A stretch of DNA of 64,000 nucleotides from Paenibacillus sp. FSL R5-0912 (GTDB lineage Bacteria > Bacillota > Bacilli > Paenibacillales > Paenibacillaceae). The position numbers and the translations under genes are program-made. The stretch lies in assembly GCF_000758605.1 (NCBI RefSeq), contig NZ_CP009282.1, forward strand, positions 6,634,001 to 6,698,000, in the 5' to 3' direction. Below, piece by piece: positions 8,718 to 17,964 of the stretch. Numbering within the stretch: the stretch's first letter is position 1; each line of letters starts with the position of its first letter. The notes beneath the pieces were generated by a model. It was not told where the DNA came from. It did no database searches and saw nothing but the letters and a program-made list of their open reading frames with translations.

Positions 8718-9596
8718 TCAGTATTCGATCGTGATCAGCGGGAGTCCAAGGGTCATGCGGTTTCTATCCTCATTCCCGTCTCTGTGCACCGCCAGCTGGA
8801 GCGCGAGCTCATGTCCGCCGCTGCTGACGGTGCGCTGCAGGCCGGGCACACTATATGAACGGCTGGATGTAGTCGCATCTGCGTAATTCTCCTCCGCGTG
8901 AATGCCGGGGAGCTGCGCTGCAAGGTTCTGCTCTGTGGCCAGCAGCGCAGCCTGCGGTCCGCTCTGTTCCTTGGCCGGAGCCTGGAGCGAGATATTCCAC
9001 GCTGCAGCGATACCCGCCTGAATCATCGCCTTTCCCGCGTCTCCGGCTGCTGCCGGAAGCTCGGGCGAGCCCAGAAGATCCGCCGTCTCGAAGGTAACGA
9101 TGCAATAACTCCGTCCGCCGCCGAGCTCGCTCCAGAACAGGGAGATCTTCGTGCCTCCACTGAGTTCCCGATAGGCGCGGGAGGTCATATGGCCATCCTC
9201 ATCCGTACGGCTGATTTCACCGAGTCCGAGCTTGGCAGCCAGCTTCTGTACCGCAGCTTCAGCCGGCAATCCGCTGCTGTATTCCCCCTGCCACTTCAGC
9301 ACGAGCCGGAGCGGAGCTCCAGCAGCGGAAGCCTTACTGCCGAGAGAGGCCAGCAGAGCAAGGGAATCCTGAAGTTCCCCGGAAGCCGCTGATCCGGCAC
9401 CGGCAACCTGGTTCAGACTGCTGCCGGAGAATCCGGCGTCCCCCCCGGCGTTGACCGTAGCTGATACTGTAGCGGATGCGCCAGCAGCACTACCTCCCAG
9501 GGCAGTTCCCGCGCTGCGGAAACCGCTGAGCAGCATCGCCACCACACATAACCCGGCCAGCAGCAGCATTCCCTTGCCTTGTCCTCTGTTCCCCAT
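8718..9596 (-). CDS. YwmB-family secreted/membrane-anchored protein
   Basis: 292 residues. A hydrophobic signal or anchor segment lies near residues 8-26, then a long low-complexity Gly/Ala/Ser stretch (about 27-75), then the YwmB domain ending 'RMTLGLPLITIEY', a typical family C-terminus. YwmB has a TATA-box-binding-protein-like fold and is conserved in spore formers next to murA/spoIID; its role is poorly known. Here it stands alone. ATG at 9596 is chosen because GAGAGGGAG lies six bases before it; an in-frame TTG at 9614 overlaps that site. Confidence 0.8.
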   Translation of the reverse strand: MGNRGQGKGMLLLAGLCVVAMLLSGFRSAGTALGGSAAGASATVSATVNAGGDAGFSGSSLNQVAGAGSAASGELQDSLALLASLGSKASAAGAPLRLVLKWQGEYSSGLPAEAAVQKLAAKLGLGEISRTDEDGHMTSRAYRELSGGTKISLFWSELGGGRSYCIVTFETADLLGSPELPAAAGDAGKAMIQAGIAAAWNISLQAPAKEQSGPQAALLATEQNLAAQLPGIHAEENYADATTSSRSYSVPGLQRTVSSGGHELALQLAVHRDGNEDRNRMTLGLPLITIEY

Positions 9597-9822
9597 TCCG
9601 CATCTCCCTCTCAATCCGTTCTAGTAATCTACTAGACAGGATACCCAGCTTCAGAGAAAGATATACCCCGCTGAGAGAGACTCTCTGAGACTCCCGATCC
9701 GGTAGCTGCATAGTTCACTTGGAATGCAATGAGATTCCAATCACTTCCACAGGAGTATTTATTAGTTTATATTTCCATTAATAGAATTCGCATAATATAG
9801 ATAGAAGAGGTACTCATACAGC

Positions 9823-11157
9823 ATGCTTAAAAAATGGTATCACCGAAACAGCGCTGACTTCCGTCTTGTCAACGATCTGGTTGTCCCCATGCTTTTCCTC
9901 CAGATCCTCCAGCTTCTCTTTCAACTCGGCGACCAGGCGATTATCGGCAGGCTTGGCGTTGAAGAATTTGCCGCAGTGGGCATCGCCTCATCTTTTATTT
10001 TTCTAATCACCGGAACGATCGGCATTCTATGCGCGGCCTTCAACATCATCGGCGGAAGATTCTTCGGCAACAATGAGATCCCTAAGTTTGGCCAAGCTTT
10101 TAATACAAGCATGACAATGTCCATCATTATCGGCATCCTGTTCGAACTGCTGCTGTTAGGGACTGGCAAATGGATATTGGGCACGGTCTATGATCTGAAT
10201 TTCTTACCTGCCACTCATTATTTGTATATCAGCGGAATGACTATGGGCATGAATATGGTTCTGTTTAATTTCTCAGCCTATTTCAAGAACATCAACCAAG
10301 CCAAGCTGTTAACCTTCAGTTTCGTGGCAGCAGGCATCGTTAATATATTCTTCGATTATGTGCTCGTCTTCAGCAAATGGGGCTTTCCTGAGCTGGGCAT
10401 GAGCGGTGCCGCTGTTGGCTCTGTCGCAGGCTATGGTGCGAGCATTATAGTCTGCATCTATTTTTTCCGCAAAAGCAGGTTATTCAGCTTCTCCCTTCAG
10501 ATCAGCCGCCCCATCGCCAAGCAGCTGCTGAAGCTCTATTTCCCGATGGCCCTTCAGGACCTTATTGAATACACTTTGTTTGCAATGGGCATCATGGCGA
10601 TCATCTCCAGAATGGAGTCTGAATTCATCGCGTCATACACCGTTGTGACCACTTTGCTTGAGATCATTATGATTCCGATGTACTGCTTCGCAGGCAGCTG
10701 TATGACAATTACTGCCCAGGCCTACGGCAAGCAGCAAGAAGGGTACACCAAATACTCGCATTTGTCGCTCCAGCTAATGTTAATGATCAGCATTCCGCTA
10801 ACCTTGATCCTGATCTCATTCTCCTATCCGCTGATCACCATCATCACAGACAATGCTATTGTCATCTCCTTTGTCCAGCATGTTCTTCCCCTGGCGCTTG
10901 CTCTTAATCTATTGAATGGTTTACAGATGATTATGCGCTCCACCCTGCAGGCGATTGATCTGGAGAAGTGGGTGCTTGTTTACTCGGGGGTGGTGTATGC
11001 AGTATCCCTGGTAATCATATATATATTTATCTCGAAGCTTGATTTAACCTGTGTTTATCTCGGGTTTGGGGTAAGTTATCTGCTCTTATCCTTAGGTTAT
11101 GTATACAAACTGCAAGGACGCGAGCCTTACGCGCACGCAAAAACACTTTCAAGATAA
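9823..11157 (+). CDS. MATE-family multidrug efflux transporter
   Basis: 444 residues, 12 predicted membrane helices in two pseudo-symmetric halves. The N-terminal half carries 'FQLGDQAIIGRLGVEEFAAVG' and the second half 'TAQAYGKQ', both typical of MATE (NorM/DinF) sodium- or proton-coupled exporters. GAAGAGGT precedes the ATG. It stands alone, convergent with liaR. Substrate unknown; cationic drugs and dyes are usual for the family. Confidence 0.88.
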   Translation: MLKKWYHRNSADFRLVNDLVVPMLFLQILQLLFQLGDQAIIGRLGVEEFAAVGIASSFIFLITGTIGILCAAFNIIGGRFFGNNEIPKFGQAFNTSMTMSIIIGILFELLLLGTGKWILGTVYDLNFLPATHYLYISGMTMGMNMVLFNFSAYFKNINQAKLLTFSFVAAGIVNIFFDYVLVFSKWGFPELGMSGAAVGSVAGYGASIIVCIYFFRKSRLFSFSLQISRPIAKQLLKLYFPMALQDLIEYTLFAMGIMAIISRMESEFIASYTVVTTLLEIIMIPMYCFAGSCMTITAQAYGKQQEGYTKYSHLSLQLMLMISIPLTLILISFSYPLITIITDNAIVISFVQHVLPLALALNLLNGLQMIMRSTLQAIDLEKWVLVYSGVVYAVSLVIIYIFISKLDLTCVYLGFGVSYLLLSLGYVYKLQGREPYAHAKTLSR

Positions 11158-11199
11158 TCCCCGTCCTTCCCAGGCCAGGGCTAATTTCTCTTGAAAGTG
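11137..11199 (-). terminator. Terminator of the Lia operon
   Basis: 11-base perfect arms: 11144-11154 CACTTTCAAGA and 11189-11199. On the minus strand they are followed by TTTTTG. One arm lies inside the 3' end of the convergent MATE gene. Confidence 0.65.
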
Positions 11200-11225
11200 C
11201 GTAATGGCTTCTATGGTCTATGGCT

Positions 11226-11885
11226 TTATTCCGCCAGTCCATTCTTATATGCGTAAATAGCTGCCTGGGTCCGGTCTTCGACGCCCAGCTTGGCAAGAAC
11301 ATTCGTGACATGGAATTTCACTGTCTTGATTCCAATAATTAATTGATCGGCAATATCCTGATTGGACTTTCCCTGGGCCAGCAGCTTCAGCACTTCCATC
11401 TCGCGTTCGGTAAGCTCCTTGTAGGCCGGAGACTCACCTCTGGCATTCGAGCGGAACCGGTTCATCATTTTGGAAGCCACTTGTGATTCCAGCACGGACT
11501 GTCCTCTTGCGGCAGCCCGGATTGCATCCGCGACTTCACTGGCCCGCGAGGTTTTGAGCAGATAGCTGAACGCGCCGGCTTCAATGACCGGGTACATTTT
11601 CTCATCATCCAAATAACTGGTCAGCACTATAACTTTGCAGTCCGGGTACAGCTTCAGCAGCTGTCTTGTTGTTTCGATCCCGTCCATGCCGTCCATCACC
11701 AGATCCATGAGCACCACATCCGGATTATATTCCTGTGCCAGCCGGATTCCTTCTTCGCCGCTTCCGGCTTCACCTACAACTTCAATCCCATCCTCGGTGC
11801 CAAGCACCGCAGCAAGTCCGATCCGGACCATTTCGTGATCGTCCACCAGCAGGACCTTGATCGCTTCCGCTTCCTCCATCTCCAT
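11226..11885 (-). CDS. liaR: LiaR-type response regulator (NarL/LuxR family)
   Basis: 219 residues. The receiver domain has D15-D16 and the phosphoacceptor D61 (VVLMDLVMDG). A LuxR-type HTH near 150-215 reads 'LTEREMEVLKLLAQGKSNQDIADQLIIGIKTVKFH'. It is the last gene of a liaF-liaS-liaR order, so by homology it activates the adjacent lia/psp genes when the kinase senses cell-wall antibiotics acting at lipid II. The start follows a GGGGGCAAGGG site, 15 bases after the liaS stop. Confidence 0.88.
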   Translation of the reverse strand: MEMEEAEAIKVLLVDDHEMVRIGLAAVLGTEDGIEVVGEAGSGEEGIRLAQEYNPDVVLMDLVMDGMDGIETTRQLLKLYPDCKVIVLTSYLDDEKMYPVIEAGAFSYLLKTSRASEVADAIRAAARGQSVLESQVASKMMNRFRSNARGESPAYKELTEREMEVLKLLAQGKSNQDIADQLIIGIKTVKFHVTNVLAKLGVEDRTQAAIYAYKNGLAE

Positions 11886-11900
11886 GGTTACCCTTGCCCC

Positions 11901-12935
11901 CTATTCATTGACTACCGGTACGGTAATATCAATCCGCATTCCTTTGCCGGGAGCGGTGATGAACTGGATCGAGCCTCCGATCTCTGTTATCCGCTCCTGC
12001 ATATTCGAAAGTCCGTAGGATGTCTGCTTGCCCTCATCCAGCTCAAAACCGATCCCGTCATCGCGCAGCGTCAAACGGACGGTATCACCGCGGCGGTGCA
12101 GGCGGATCTCCATCTTCTCCGCTTTGGCATGACGCAGCGTGTTCGAAATCGCCTCCTGCACAATGCGGAACAAATGATTCTCGACGCCTTTGAGCAGCTG
12201 CACGCCCTGATCCATCTCGAACACAATATCGATCGGAACCTTGATCTTCAGTTCCTTGATCAGCTCCTGCAGCCCTTGCTCCAGCCCCTTACCTTCCAGA
12301 TATACCGGCCGCAGGTGCAGCAGCAGTGCCCGCATCTCCGACTGGGCTACGGCAGACATCTCCTCAATCAGCGCAATTTGCCGCTGCGCCTTGTCGAAAT
12401 CCTTCTCCAGCGTCCGGCCTACAGCCGTTGCCGTCATCGAGATCGCGAACAGCTGCTGGGATACGGCATCATGCAGCTCGCGTGCCAGCCGCTGACGCTC
12501 CTCGATAATTGCCGTCACCCGGGCTTGCTCGGCAAGCTTGGCATTATTGGTGGAGAGCCGCTGCAGCGTATTCACCTGATTCTCCCATTTGCCGCCGATC
12601 CGTCCGAGCTGTTCCCCTAGCCGGCCCAGCTCATCATGGCCCAGATCCGGCATCACCGGGGTGAGATTGCCCTTCTCCCAGGCTACCAGCGTCGCCCGCA
12701 GCAGTTCCAGCTTGCGCTTGCTGCGGAAGCCCTGATAGAACCCGTACCCGATGCCGAAGGCCATTGGCAGCAGAATCAGCGTCATTGCCGTTCTCACGCC
12801 GACCTTCCAGTACTCAAACGGCTGTAATAATCCATATGTATACATAATGTATGTAATAACAAGCAGCATGATCAAAGAGAACAGAGCCCCCTCGCCCATA
12901 CTGCGCGTTACCATGTTACTGCTTTTTTTGCCCAT
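11901..12935 (-). CDS. liaS: LiaS-type sensor histidine kinase
   Basis: 344 residues. Two membrane helices (about 16-33 and 47-65) with a very short outer loop, an intramembrane-sensing layout. A HAMP-like linker follows, then HisKA_3 with phosphoacceptor H155 (RQRLARELHDAVSQQ) and an HATPase_c domain ('DDGIGFE', 'GLSNMQERI'). It phosphorylates LiaR. It sits between liaF and liaR on the same strand. Confidence 0.88.
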   Translation of the reverse strand: MGKKSSNMVTRSMGEGALFSLIMLLVITYIMYTYGLLQPFEYWKVGVRTAMTLILLPMAFGIGYGFYQGFRSKRKLELLRATLVAWEKGNLTPVMPDLGHDELGRLGEQLGRIGGKWENQVNTLQRLSTNNAKLAEQARVTAIIEERQRLARELHDAVSQQLFAISMTATAVGRTLEKDFDKAQRQIALIEEMSAVAQSEMRALLLHLRPVYLEGKGLEQGLQELIKELKIKVPIDIVFEMDQGVQLLKGVENHLFRIVQEAISNTLRHAKAEKMEIRLHRRGDTVRLTLRDDGIGFELDEGKQTSYGLSNMQERITEIGGSIQFITAPGKGMRIDITVPVVNE

Positions 12936-12981
12936 GCCCGGGAGCCCTCCCTTCCATCTCTCTGCTCATATGCTGTATGCA

Positions 12982-13629
12982 TCAGGGAAACCGTATGTCC
13001 AGATCGCCCATCAGATATGAGATATTGAATTTCACTTTATGCTCGCTGCTGTCGTAGTTGGGTGACTTCCAGTTCAGCCGGTTCAGCATCCCCGTGTCCC
13101 GGTGACTGCCGGATTCGATAGAGCCGAACAGCACGAAGGCTTCGATCTCTACCCCGTAATCCTCGGACATCAGAATGTCTACATCGCCAAAAATGCCCTG
13201 GAACAGCATAATCGTCTCTTGTTCTTCCGCCATTGCCAGCGAAAGATCCACGTCCGCCTCACCCAGCACATGCCAGGCGCTGAGGCTGCGCATGACCCAC
13301 GGCGAGAGATCCCAGTCGAATCTGGAAGAGAAGCTTTGCTTCTGCATAAACCCGGCCTTACGCTGCATTCTTTTGGATTTCACAAAGAACATGCCCAGCG
13401 AAATCAGGCAGATTCCAAGCACCAGCAGCAGATGGTCCAGCAGCAGCAGCACCGCGCCGATCCCCAGAAGCTTATACCCTTGCTTCACCTTGCCTGACGT
13501 TGTCCGGTAGATCCCCAGCAGCAGGAACAGGAGTGCGACCATGGAGAAGAAGCCGATCCATTTGCCAAAAATCATTAAGCAGCCGACACCAATCAGTCCG
13601 ATGGCAATCAAACGGTTCCGTTTATCCAT
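12982..13629 (-). CDS. liaF: LiaF-type envelope-stress regulator
   Basis: 215 residues. Four short hydrophobic segments fill the first 90 residues, followed by the soluble C-terminal beta-rich domain ('cell wall-active antibiotics response') with 'GIFGDVDILMSEDYGVEIEAF' and the typical end 'YLMGDLDIRFP'. LiaF is the inhibitor of LiaRS signalling. ATG 13629 follows AGGAGG by six bases; the upstream in-frame ATG at 13644 overlaps that site. Confidence 0.88.
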   Translation of the reverse strand: MDKRNRLIAIGLIGVGCLMIFGKWIGFFSMVALLFLLLGIYRTTSGKVKQGYKLLGIGAVLLLLDHLLLVLGICLISLGMFFVKSKRMQRKAGFMQKQSFSSRFDWDLSPWVMRSLSAWHVLGEADVDLSLAMAEEQETIMLFQGIFGDVDILMSEDYGVEIEAFVLFGSIESGSHRDTGMLNRLNWKSPNYDSSEHKVKFNISYLMGDLDIRFP

Positions 13630-13665
13630 TCCGCACCTCCTCATCTATAACCGCTTCCCGCTACA

Positions 13666-13705
13666 AAAGCCATACCGGTATGGAGAATCCATACCGTATG
13701 GCTTT
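13666..13705. terminator. Hairpin between pspA-2 and liaF
   Basis: AAAGCCATACCGGTATGG (13666-13683) pairs with CCATACCGTATGGCTTT (13689-13705), leaving one bulged base. It probably attenuates transcription from the psp genes into liaFSR, giving high shell and low regulator expression. The T-run on the minus strand is only four long. Confidence 0.6.
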
Positions 13706-13750
13706 ACCTTGTTCAGCATATCATACCTGCCTATTCTTTAGGAACAGGCA

Positions 13751-14458
13751 TTATTCTTCTTTTTTATCAAGTGAAGGAGCTGCCGGAGCAGAATTCAGCT
13801 TGCTCTTGAGTGCTGCGAGCTGTTCTTCCACTTTGAGCTGCTTCTCAGGATCTACCGGCTTAGCATATGCGGTTGCCGAAGGGCTGTACGGAGCGCGCAT
13901 AACATCTGCTTCCGCTTCTAGCTGCATGATCTTTTCTTCCATGCGGTGGAATCCAAGAGATGCACTTCCGCTTTCAATGGAATGTACACTGCTGATCTGG
14001 GACATTTGCTTCTTGGCTTTAGCCATTTGAGCGCGGGAGACCAGTTCATTACGTTTGTTGCGCAGCTTGTAGAACTCATCCTTCATATCATGAAGCTGCT
14101 GCACCAGTTCCTTGGCTTGAACTTCAGCCTGGGCGTGAAGCTCGCTGTATTCAACATGCTTTTGGTCGAAATAAATCTTCTCTTCCAGCAGCTTGCGGGT
14201 AACTTCCTCCTGGCCGTTCTTAAGCGCAAGTTCCGCTTGTGCCGCACGTTGTCCGGATACCTTAGCGGCTTCGTCCACACGCTGCTTCATACGGCGTTCA
14301 TTGGCCATCTGCTTTGCTACCGTTACTTCAGCCTCATGAATCTCAGCCTCCATATCGCGCAGATATTGATTCAGCATTACGATTGGGTCCTCTACCTTAT
14401 CCAACATGTCGTTTACCGACGCTTTAGTCATATCTTTAATCCGTTTGAATACTCCCAT
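13751..14458 (-). CDS. PspA/IM30/LiaH-family protein, second copy
   Basis: 235 residues, almost wholly alpha-helical with long coiled coils (about 25-185). The N-terminus MGVFKRIKDMTKASVND is the PspA membrane-binding amphipathic helix. LiaH and PspA form large ESCRT-III-like rings that protect the membrane under envelope stress. Three bases separate its start from the stop of the PspC gene, so the two are coupled. Confidence 0.92.
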   Translation of the reverse strand: MGVFKRIKDMTKASVNDMLDKVEDPIVMLNQYLRDMEAEIHEAEVTVAKQMANERRMKQRVDEAAKVSGQRAAQAELALKNGQEEVTRKLLEEKIYFDQKHVEYSELHAQAEVQAKELVQQLHDMKDEFYKLRNKRNELVSRAQMAKAKKQMSQISSVHSIESGSASLGFHRMEEKIMQLEAEADVMRAPYSPSATAYAKPVDPEKQLKVEEQLAALKSKLNSAPAAPSLDKKEE

Positions 14459-14461
14459 GAT

Positions 14462-14929
14462 TTACACTTCTCCCTTCTCGTATTTAGACAGTTTTTGTTT
14501 GAGCTCTTCTACTTCTTTTTGCAGTGCCTTCTTCTCAATATCCTTCATCATGGCATCCAGACCGGAATCGGGAGCCGTGTAAGCGCCCGCTTTGTCATAG
14601 CCGGGATTATAGCCCGGCTGTCCGCCGTAAGGGCCATATCCTTGCTGTCCCTGCGGTCCGCGGCCATGCTCAGGTCTTCCTGAGTAAGGACCGCCATACG
14701 GGCCGCCCGGCGCACCGGGTCCAGGTCCGAAGGGATTGTACTGGGTAGGCTCCTTGGGAATTACCATTGCTGCGATAAGGTACACCAGGATAGTAGCTCC
14801 TCCGCTAAAAGGAATGCTGACCACCAGCAGAATTCTGAACAGTGTGGAGTCGATGCCGAGTGTCTCGGACAATCCGCCTGCCAGCCCTGTCATTACCCTG
14901 TCTCTGGTTGAACGGTACAATCGGGTCAT
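14462..14929 (-). CDS. PspC-domain membrane protein with Gly/Pro linker and coiled coil
   Basis: 155 residues. A PspC domain (about 3-60; 'LYRSTRDRVMTGLAGGLSE') with one strong membrane segment is followed by a Gly/Pro/Tyr-rich linker (about 62-115) and a C-terminal coiled coil ('MKDIEKKALQKEVEELKQKL'). The coiled coil suits docking to PspA-type partners, which lie on both sides. ATG 14929 is chosen because AAAGGAG lies seven bases upstream; the longer frame overlaps the previous gene. Confidence 0.85.
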   Translation of the reverse strand: MTRLYRSTRDRVMTGLAGGLSETLGIDSTLFRILLVVSIPFSGGATILVYLIAAMVIPKEPTQYNPFGPGPGAPGGPYGGPYSGRPEHGRGPQGQQGYGPYGGQPGYNPGYDKAGAYTAPDSGLDAMMKDIEKKALQKEVEELKQKLSKYEKGEV

Positions 14930-14933
14930 AGTA

Positions 14934-15611
14934 CTACTCCTTTCTGCCATCATTGTTCAGCTTCTCCTTCAGGCGGGCCATTTCTCTTTCGAGCACGGTC
15001 GCCACCGTCTCACCGGCCTGCACTGCATATTCCTGTCCCATCCGGCGCAAATCGCTCAGGCTTTTGGCTTCCAGCTCCCAATCGGTCATCTTGTCTTCCA
15101 GACGGCCGAACATTTTGGGGACATCACCGCCGCCATAAGCACTCGCTCTTTGATTCATTCGCTGCTGCAGCCGAAGTGATTCCATCCGTGCTGCATAGAA
15201 TTGGCGTTTGCTGTATACCGTCTGATACTCAATTTTGAGTTCATTCAACTGGCTTTCAAGCTCAAAGAGTGATTGCTGGCTGGTTTCCAGCAGCCCGCTG
15301 TATTGCTCCAGCTTTTCCTCGTGGATAATTTTCTCCTGTAGTGCCAGTTTGGCGAGATGATCTTCACCGGCCTTGAGCGCGAGGAGTGCCTGCTCTTCAC
15401 GTTTGTTTCTCATGGCGGTTGCCTGATTCACCTGCTGCTGCAATTGCTTCGTATGGGAAGCGTACTGCTGATACAGCCGCTCTGCCTCCCCTATTTCTTC
15501 ACGGGTTGAATGTAGAAATTGATCAATCAGCTTCACGGGATCCTGACTCTGCTCCAGGCGTTCATTCAAGTTGGCTACGGTGATATCCCTCATTCTGCGA
15601 AAAACACTCAT
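14934..15611 (-). CDS. PspA/IM30-family protein, first copy
   Basis: 225 residues. N-terminal amphipathic helix MSVFRRMRDITVANLNE and long coiled coil (25-180). It is clearly diverged from the second copy at 13751-14458 (identity looks low outside the N-terminal helix), so this is old duplication, not a recent tandem. Four bases separate it from the PspC gene. Confidence 0.9.
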   Translation of the reverse strand: MSVFRRMRDITVANLNERLEQSQDPVKLIDQFLHSTREEIGEAERLYQQYASHTKQLQQQVNQATAMRNKREEQALLALKAGEDHLAKLALQEKIIHEEKLEQYSGLLETSQQSLFELESQLNELKIEYQTVYSKRQFYAARMESLRLQQRMNQRASAYGGGDVPKMFGRLEDKMTDWELEAKSLSDLRRMGQEYAVQAGETVATVLEREMARLKEKLNNDGRKE

Positions 15612-15658
15612 GATTTCCTGTTCCCTCCCTGCTTCTTATTAAGTAATTGTTCTACCTC

Positions 15659-15958
15659 TTAGTATGTTCTGCTCCGTTTACCCCGGAGTACCGAGATGCC
15701 CCACACTACCAGCGCTACACCGAGCAGCGGTCCGATAATCCAGGAAAGCTTGGAGATCAGGGACATGATACCGATGAACAATACTACCCAGCCGATAATT
15801 TTGTGTCCGCTCTTAATTCCGTAGTATCCGAGAGCAACCAGCAATACCGGGAACAGGATGCCAAAGATGCCGTGAATCAAATTAGGCAAAATCCCTAACA
15901 GCATTACCGCTCCAATTGCAATCAGCACAATCGCAAGTCCGTTACCTTTTCTTTGCAT
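15659..15958 (-). CDS. LiaI-like small membrane protein (DUF5668/LiaF-TM type)
   Basis: 99 residues with three to four hydrophobic helices and little else. It is the first gene of the psp cluster. In Bacillus, LiaI is a small membrane anchor for LiaH; the same role is inferred here from size and position. Downstream genes on the same strand follow with a 47-base gap. Confidence 0.75.
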   Translation of the reverse strand: MQRKGNGLAIVLIAIGAVMLLGILPNLIHGIFGILFPVLLVALGYYGIKSGHKIIGWVVLFIGIMSLISKLSWIIGPLLGVALVVWGISVLRGKRSRTY

Positions 15959-15999
15959 TTTTTCTCACCGCCTTTCGTTGATCTCTTTCTTATATCCTT

Positions 16000-16028
16000 A
16001 TTCTAGGGTAAACCGCAGATTTTCAAAA
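16000..16028 (-). promoter_or_regulatory. Putative promoter of the psp/lia cluster
   Basis: On the minus strand -10 TAGAAT (16000-16005) and a -35-like TTTTGA (16023-16028) are 17 bases apart, about 45 bases upstream of the LiaI-like gene. Confidence 0.4.
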
Positions 16029-16052
16029 CAGACTGTGGACGGTTTTATGTAC

Positions 16053-16066
16053 TGGACCTTAGTCGG
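16053..16066 (-). promoter_or_regulatory. LiaR-box-like palindrome
   Basis: GACCTTAGTC (16055-16064) is a GAC-N4-GTC palindrome, resembling the core of LiaR/VraR binding sites, 25 bases upstream of the putative -35. Binding by the LiaR at 11226-11885 is inferred. Confidence 0.4.
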
Positions 16067-16232
16067 GGACTTATGCACGACCGCAGACCGCGGGGTCTTA
16101 GCAGATATTCTGCTGGGGATCAGCTTTTGTACTGTCTCTTCCAAATATGCGGCATCATACTCCCTTGCAGGATCTCCCAGTGATGGCCATAATATTGAGA
16201 TAACGCTTCATCCACACAAAGGAGTTACGCCC

Positions 16233-16919
16233 ATGAAGACACTGCTGATCGTTGAAGATGACCGAAGCCTGAACAAGGGGATCGCCCTGTCCTTGGCTCA
16301 AAACGACTTAATTATAGAGCAGGCATATACTGTGGCGATGGCTGATCAGATTATCTCGTCAACCCAGATAGATCTCATTCTGCTGGATGTGAATCTTCCG
16401 GACGGAAGCGGACTCGATTACTGCGAGAGAATCCGCAGAACCTCACAAGTGCCGATTATATTTCTGACTGCCAACGACATGGAGCCGGATATTGTTACCG
16501 GCTTTGCGCTGGGAGCTGATGACTATATTACGAAGCCATTCAGTCTGATGGTTCTGCGGGCCCGGGTAATGGCCGTCCTGAGAAGGAGCGATGCGCCTGC
16601 CAGTGACAGGATCGTTATCGGACCGCTGGAATTTGATTTTGGCAAAATGGAATATTCCAAGAACAGCCGCCCCCTGCTGCTGAGCAAATCCGAACAGAAG
16701 CTGCTGCGCATACTGGTAGCGAATAGAGGCAACATTCTGACCCGAGAGCAGCTGATCGACAAAACGTGGAGCCAGGAGGCTGTCTTCGTGGATGAGAATG
16801 CATTGACTGTAGCGATCAAAAGATTACGGGCCAAAATTGAAGATGAACCCTCCTCACCCCAATATATTAAGACCGTTTATGGTTTAGGGTATACATGGAC
16901 AGAAGGGCCGACTCTATGA
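16233..16919 (+). CDS. OmpR-family response regulator (BceR-like)
   Basis: 228 residues. The receiver has D9-D10 and phosphoacceptor D52 (LILLDVNLP); the C-terminal winged helix ends 'ALTVAIKRLRAKIEDEP...YIKTVYGLGYTW'. Start 16233 follows AAAGGAG by eight bases; the open frame extends 85 codons further without support. It overlaps the kinase start by ATGA. With the kinase and ABC genes it forms a Bce-type antibiotic sensing and detoxification module, so it should activate the ABC genes at 18047. Confidence 0.88.
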   Translation: MKTLLIVEDDRSLNKGIALSLAQNDLIIEQAYTVAMADQIISSTQIDLILLDVNLPDGSGLDYCERIRRTSQVPIIFLTANDMEPDIVTGFALGADDYITKPFSLMVLRARVMAVLRRSDAPASDRIVIGPLEFDFGKMEYSKNSRPLLLSKSEQKLLRILVANRGNILTREQLIDKTWSQEAVFVDENALTVAIKRLRAKIEDEPSSPQYIKTVYGLGYTWTEGPTL

Positions 16920-17950
16920 AGGGACAAGAACGACTGCCGCATACCCGGCTGGTAAATCTGGGGTTTGCTGCGGCTTTTATCATTCTGGTACTGGCTTATG
17001 TGACTTGTATTCTATTACTGGATACCACTGGCTCATCCCTCCTCGGACTCTCCCTTCTGTTTATACTCTGCATGCTGATCCTTGGAGGGGCCTGGTCCTG
17101 GTCGCTCAGATATCTGGTCATTTCTTTTATGGAAAAGGTAGAAACATTGGTAGACAACGCTACTCTCGGGCGTGAGCCATACTATAATTATGAAGAAACC
17201 CTTCTCTCCTCCATAGAACATAAATTAATGCGGTACATAGAGATTGCCAGAGTGAACGGACAGAATATGGAAACGGAAAAGAACAAAATTAAAGAACTGA
17301 TCTCCGATATCTCTCATCAGACCAAAACACCATTATCCAATATTATGATTTACAGCCAGCTGCTTGAGGAGAATCTGGTGCATGATGAGCATGCGCTCCC
17401 GCTTGTTCTCCAAGTTAAAAAGCAGTCGGAAAAGCTCGACTGGCTGATCCAATCCCTGGTCAAGCTGTCCCGACTGGAGACGGGCATGATTTCTTTGCAC
17501 ATGGAGTCTTCTCCTGTGATCCGCGCCGTTTCTGAAGCAGTTTCGCAGATTTTCATCCAGGCAGAGAGCAGCTGTATCACTATCAGTATAAGCTGTGAAG
17601 CTCACATCACCGCGTACCATGACTCCAAGTGGACAACCGAGGTGTTATTCAATCTGCTGGAGAACGCCGTGAAATATACAGAGCCGGGGGGCAGCATCCA
17701 TATCACCGCTGAAGCGAATGAGATGTTTGTACGCCTGGATATCGCAGATACCGGCCGGGGAATCTCCCAGGAAGAGCTGCCCCGAATCTTCAAGCGGTTC
17801 TACCGGGGAAATAATGTGCGCGATATAGATGGCGTGGGAATAGGACTATTCCTGGCGCGGGAGATTATCACTGCACAAGGCGGACATATGAAGGCTGCAT
17901 CTGTGCCCGGGCAAGGCACTGTGTTCTCGATCTTCCTGCCGCTATGCTGA
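16916..17950 (+). CDS. Intramembrane-sensing histidine kinase (BceS-like)
   Basis: 344 residues. Two membrane helices (about 12-35 and 42-62) separated by only a few residues, so it has no outer sensor domain. HisKA with H134 (ISDISHQTKTPL) and HATPase_c ('DTGRGISQEELPRIFKRFYRG') follow. Kinases of this shape take their signal from the partner ABC permease. ATG 16916 overlaps the regulator stop and follows GAAGG. Confidence 0.87.
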   Translation: MKGQERLPHTRLVNLGFAAAFIILVLAYVTCILLLDTTGSSLLGLSLLFILCMLILGGAWSWSLRYLVISFMEKVETLVDNATLGREPYYNYEETLLSSIEHKLMRYIEIARVNGQNMETEKNKIKELISDISHQTKTPLSNIMIYSQLLEENLVHDEHALPLVLQVKKQSEKLDWLIQSLVKLSRLETGMISLHMESSPVIRAVSEAVSQIFIQAESSCITISISCEAHITAYHDSKWTTEVLFNLLENAVKYTEPGGSIHITAEANEMFVRLDIADTGRGISQEELPRIFKRFYRGNNVRDIDGVGIGLFLAREIITAQGGHMKAASVPGQGTVFSIFLPLC

Positions 17951-17964
17951 ATATGTCCATTCCG

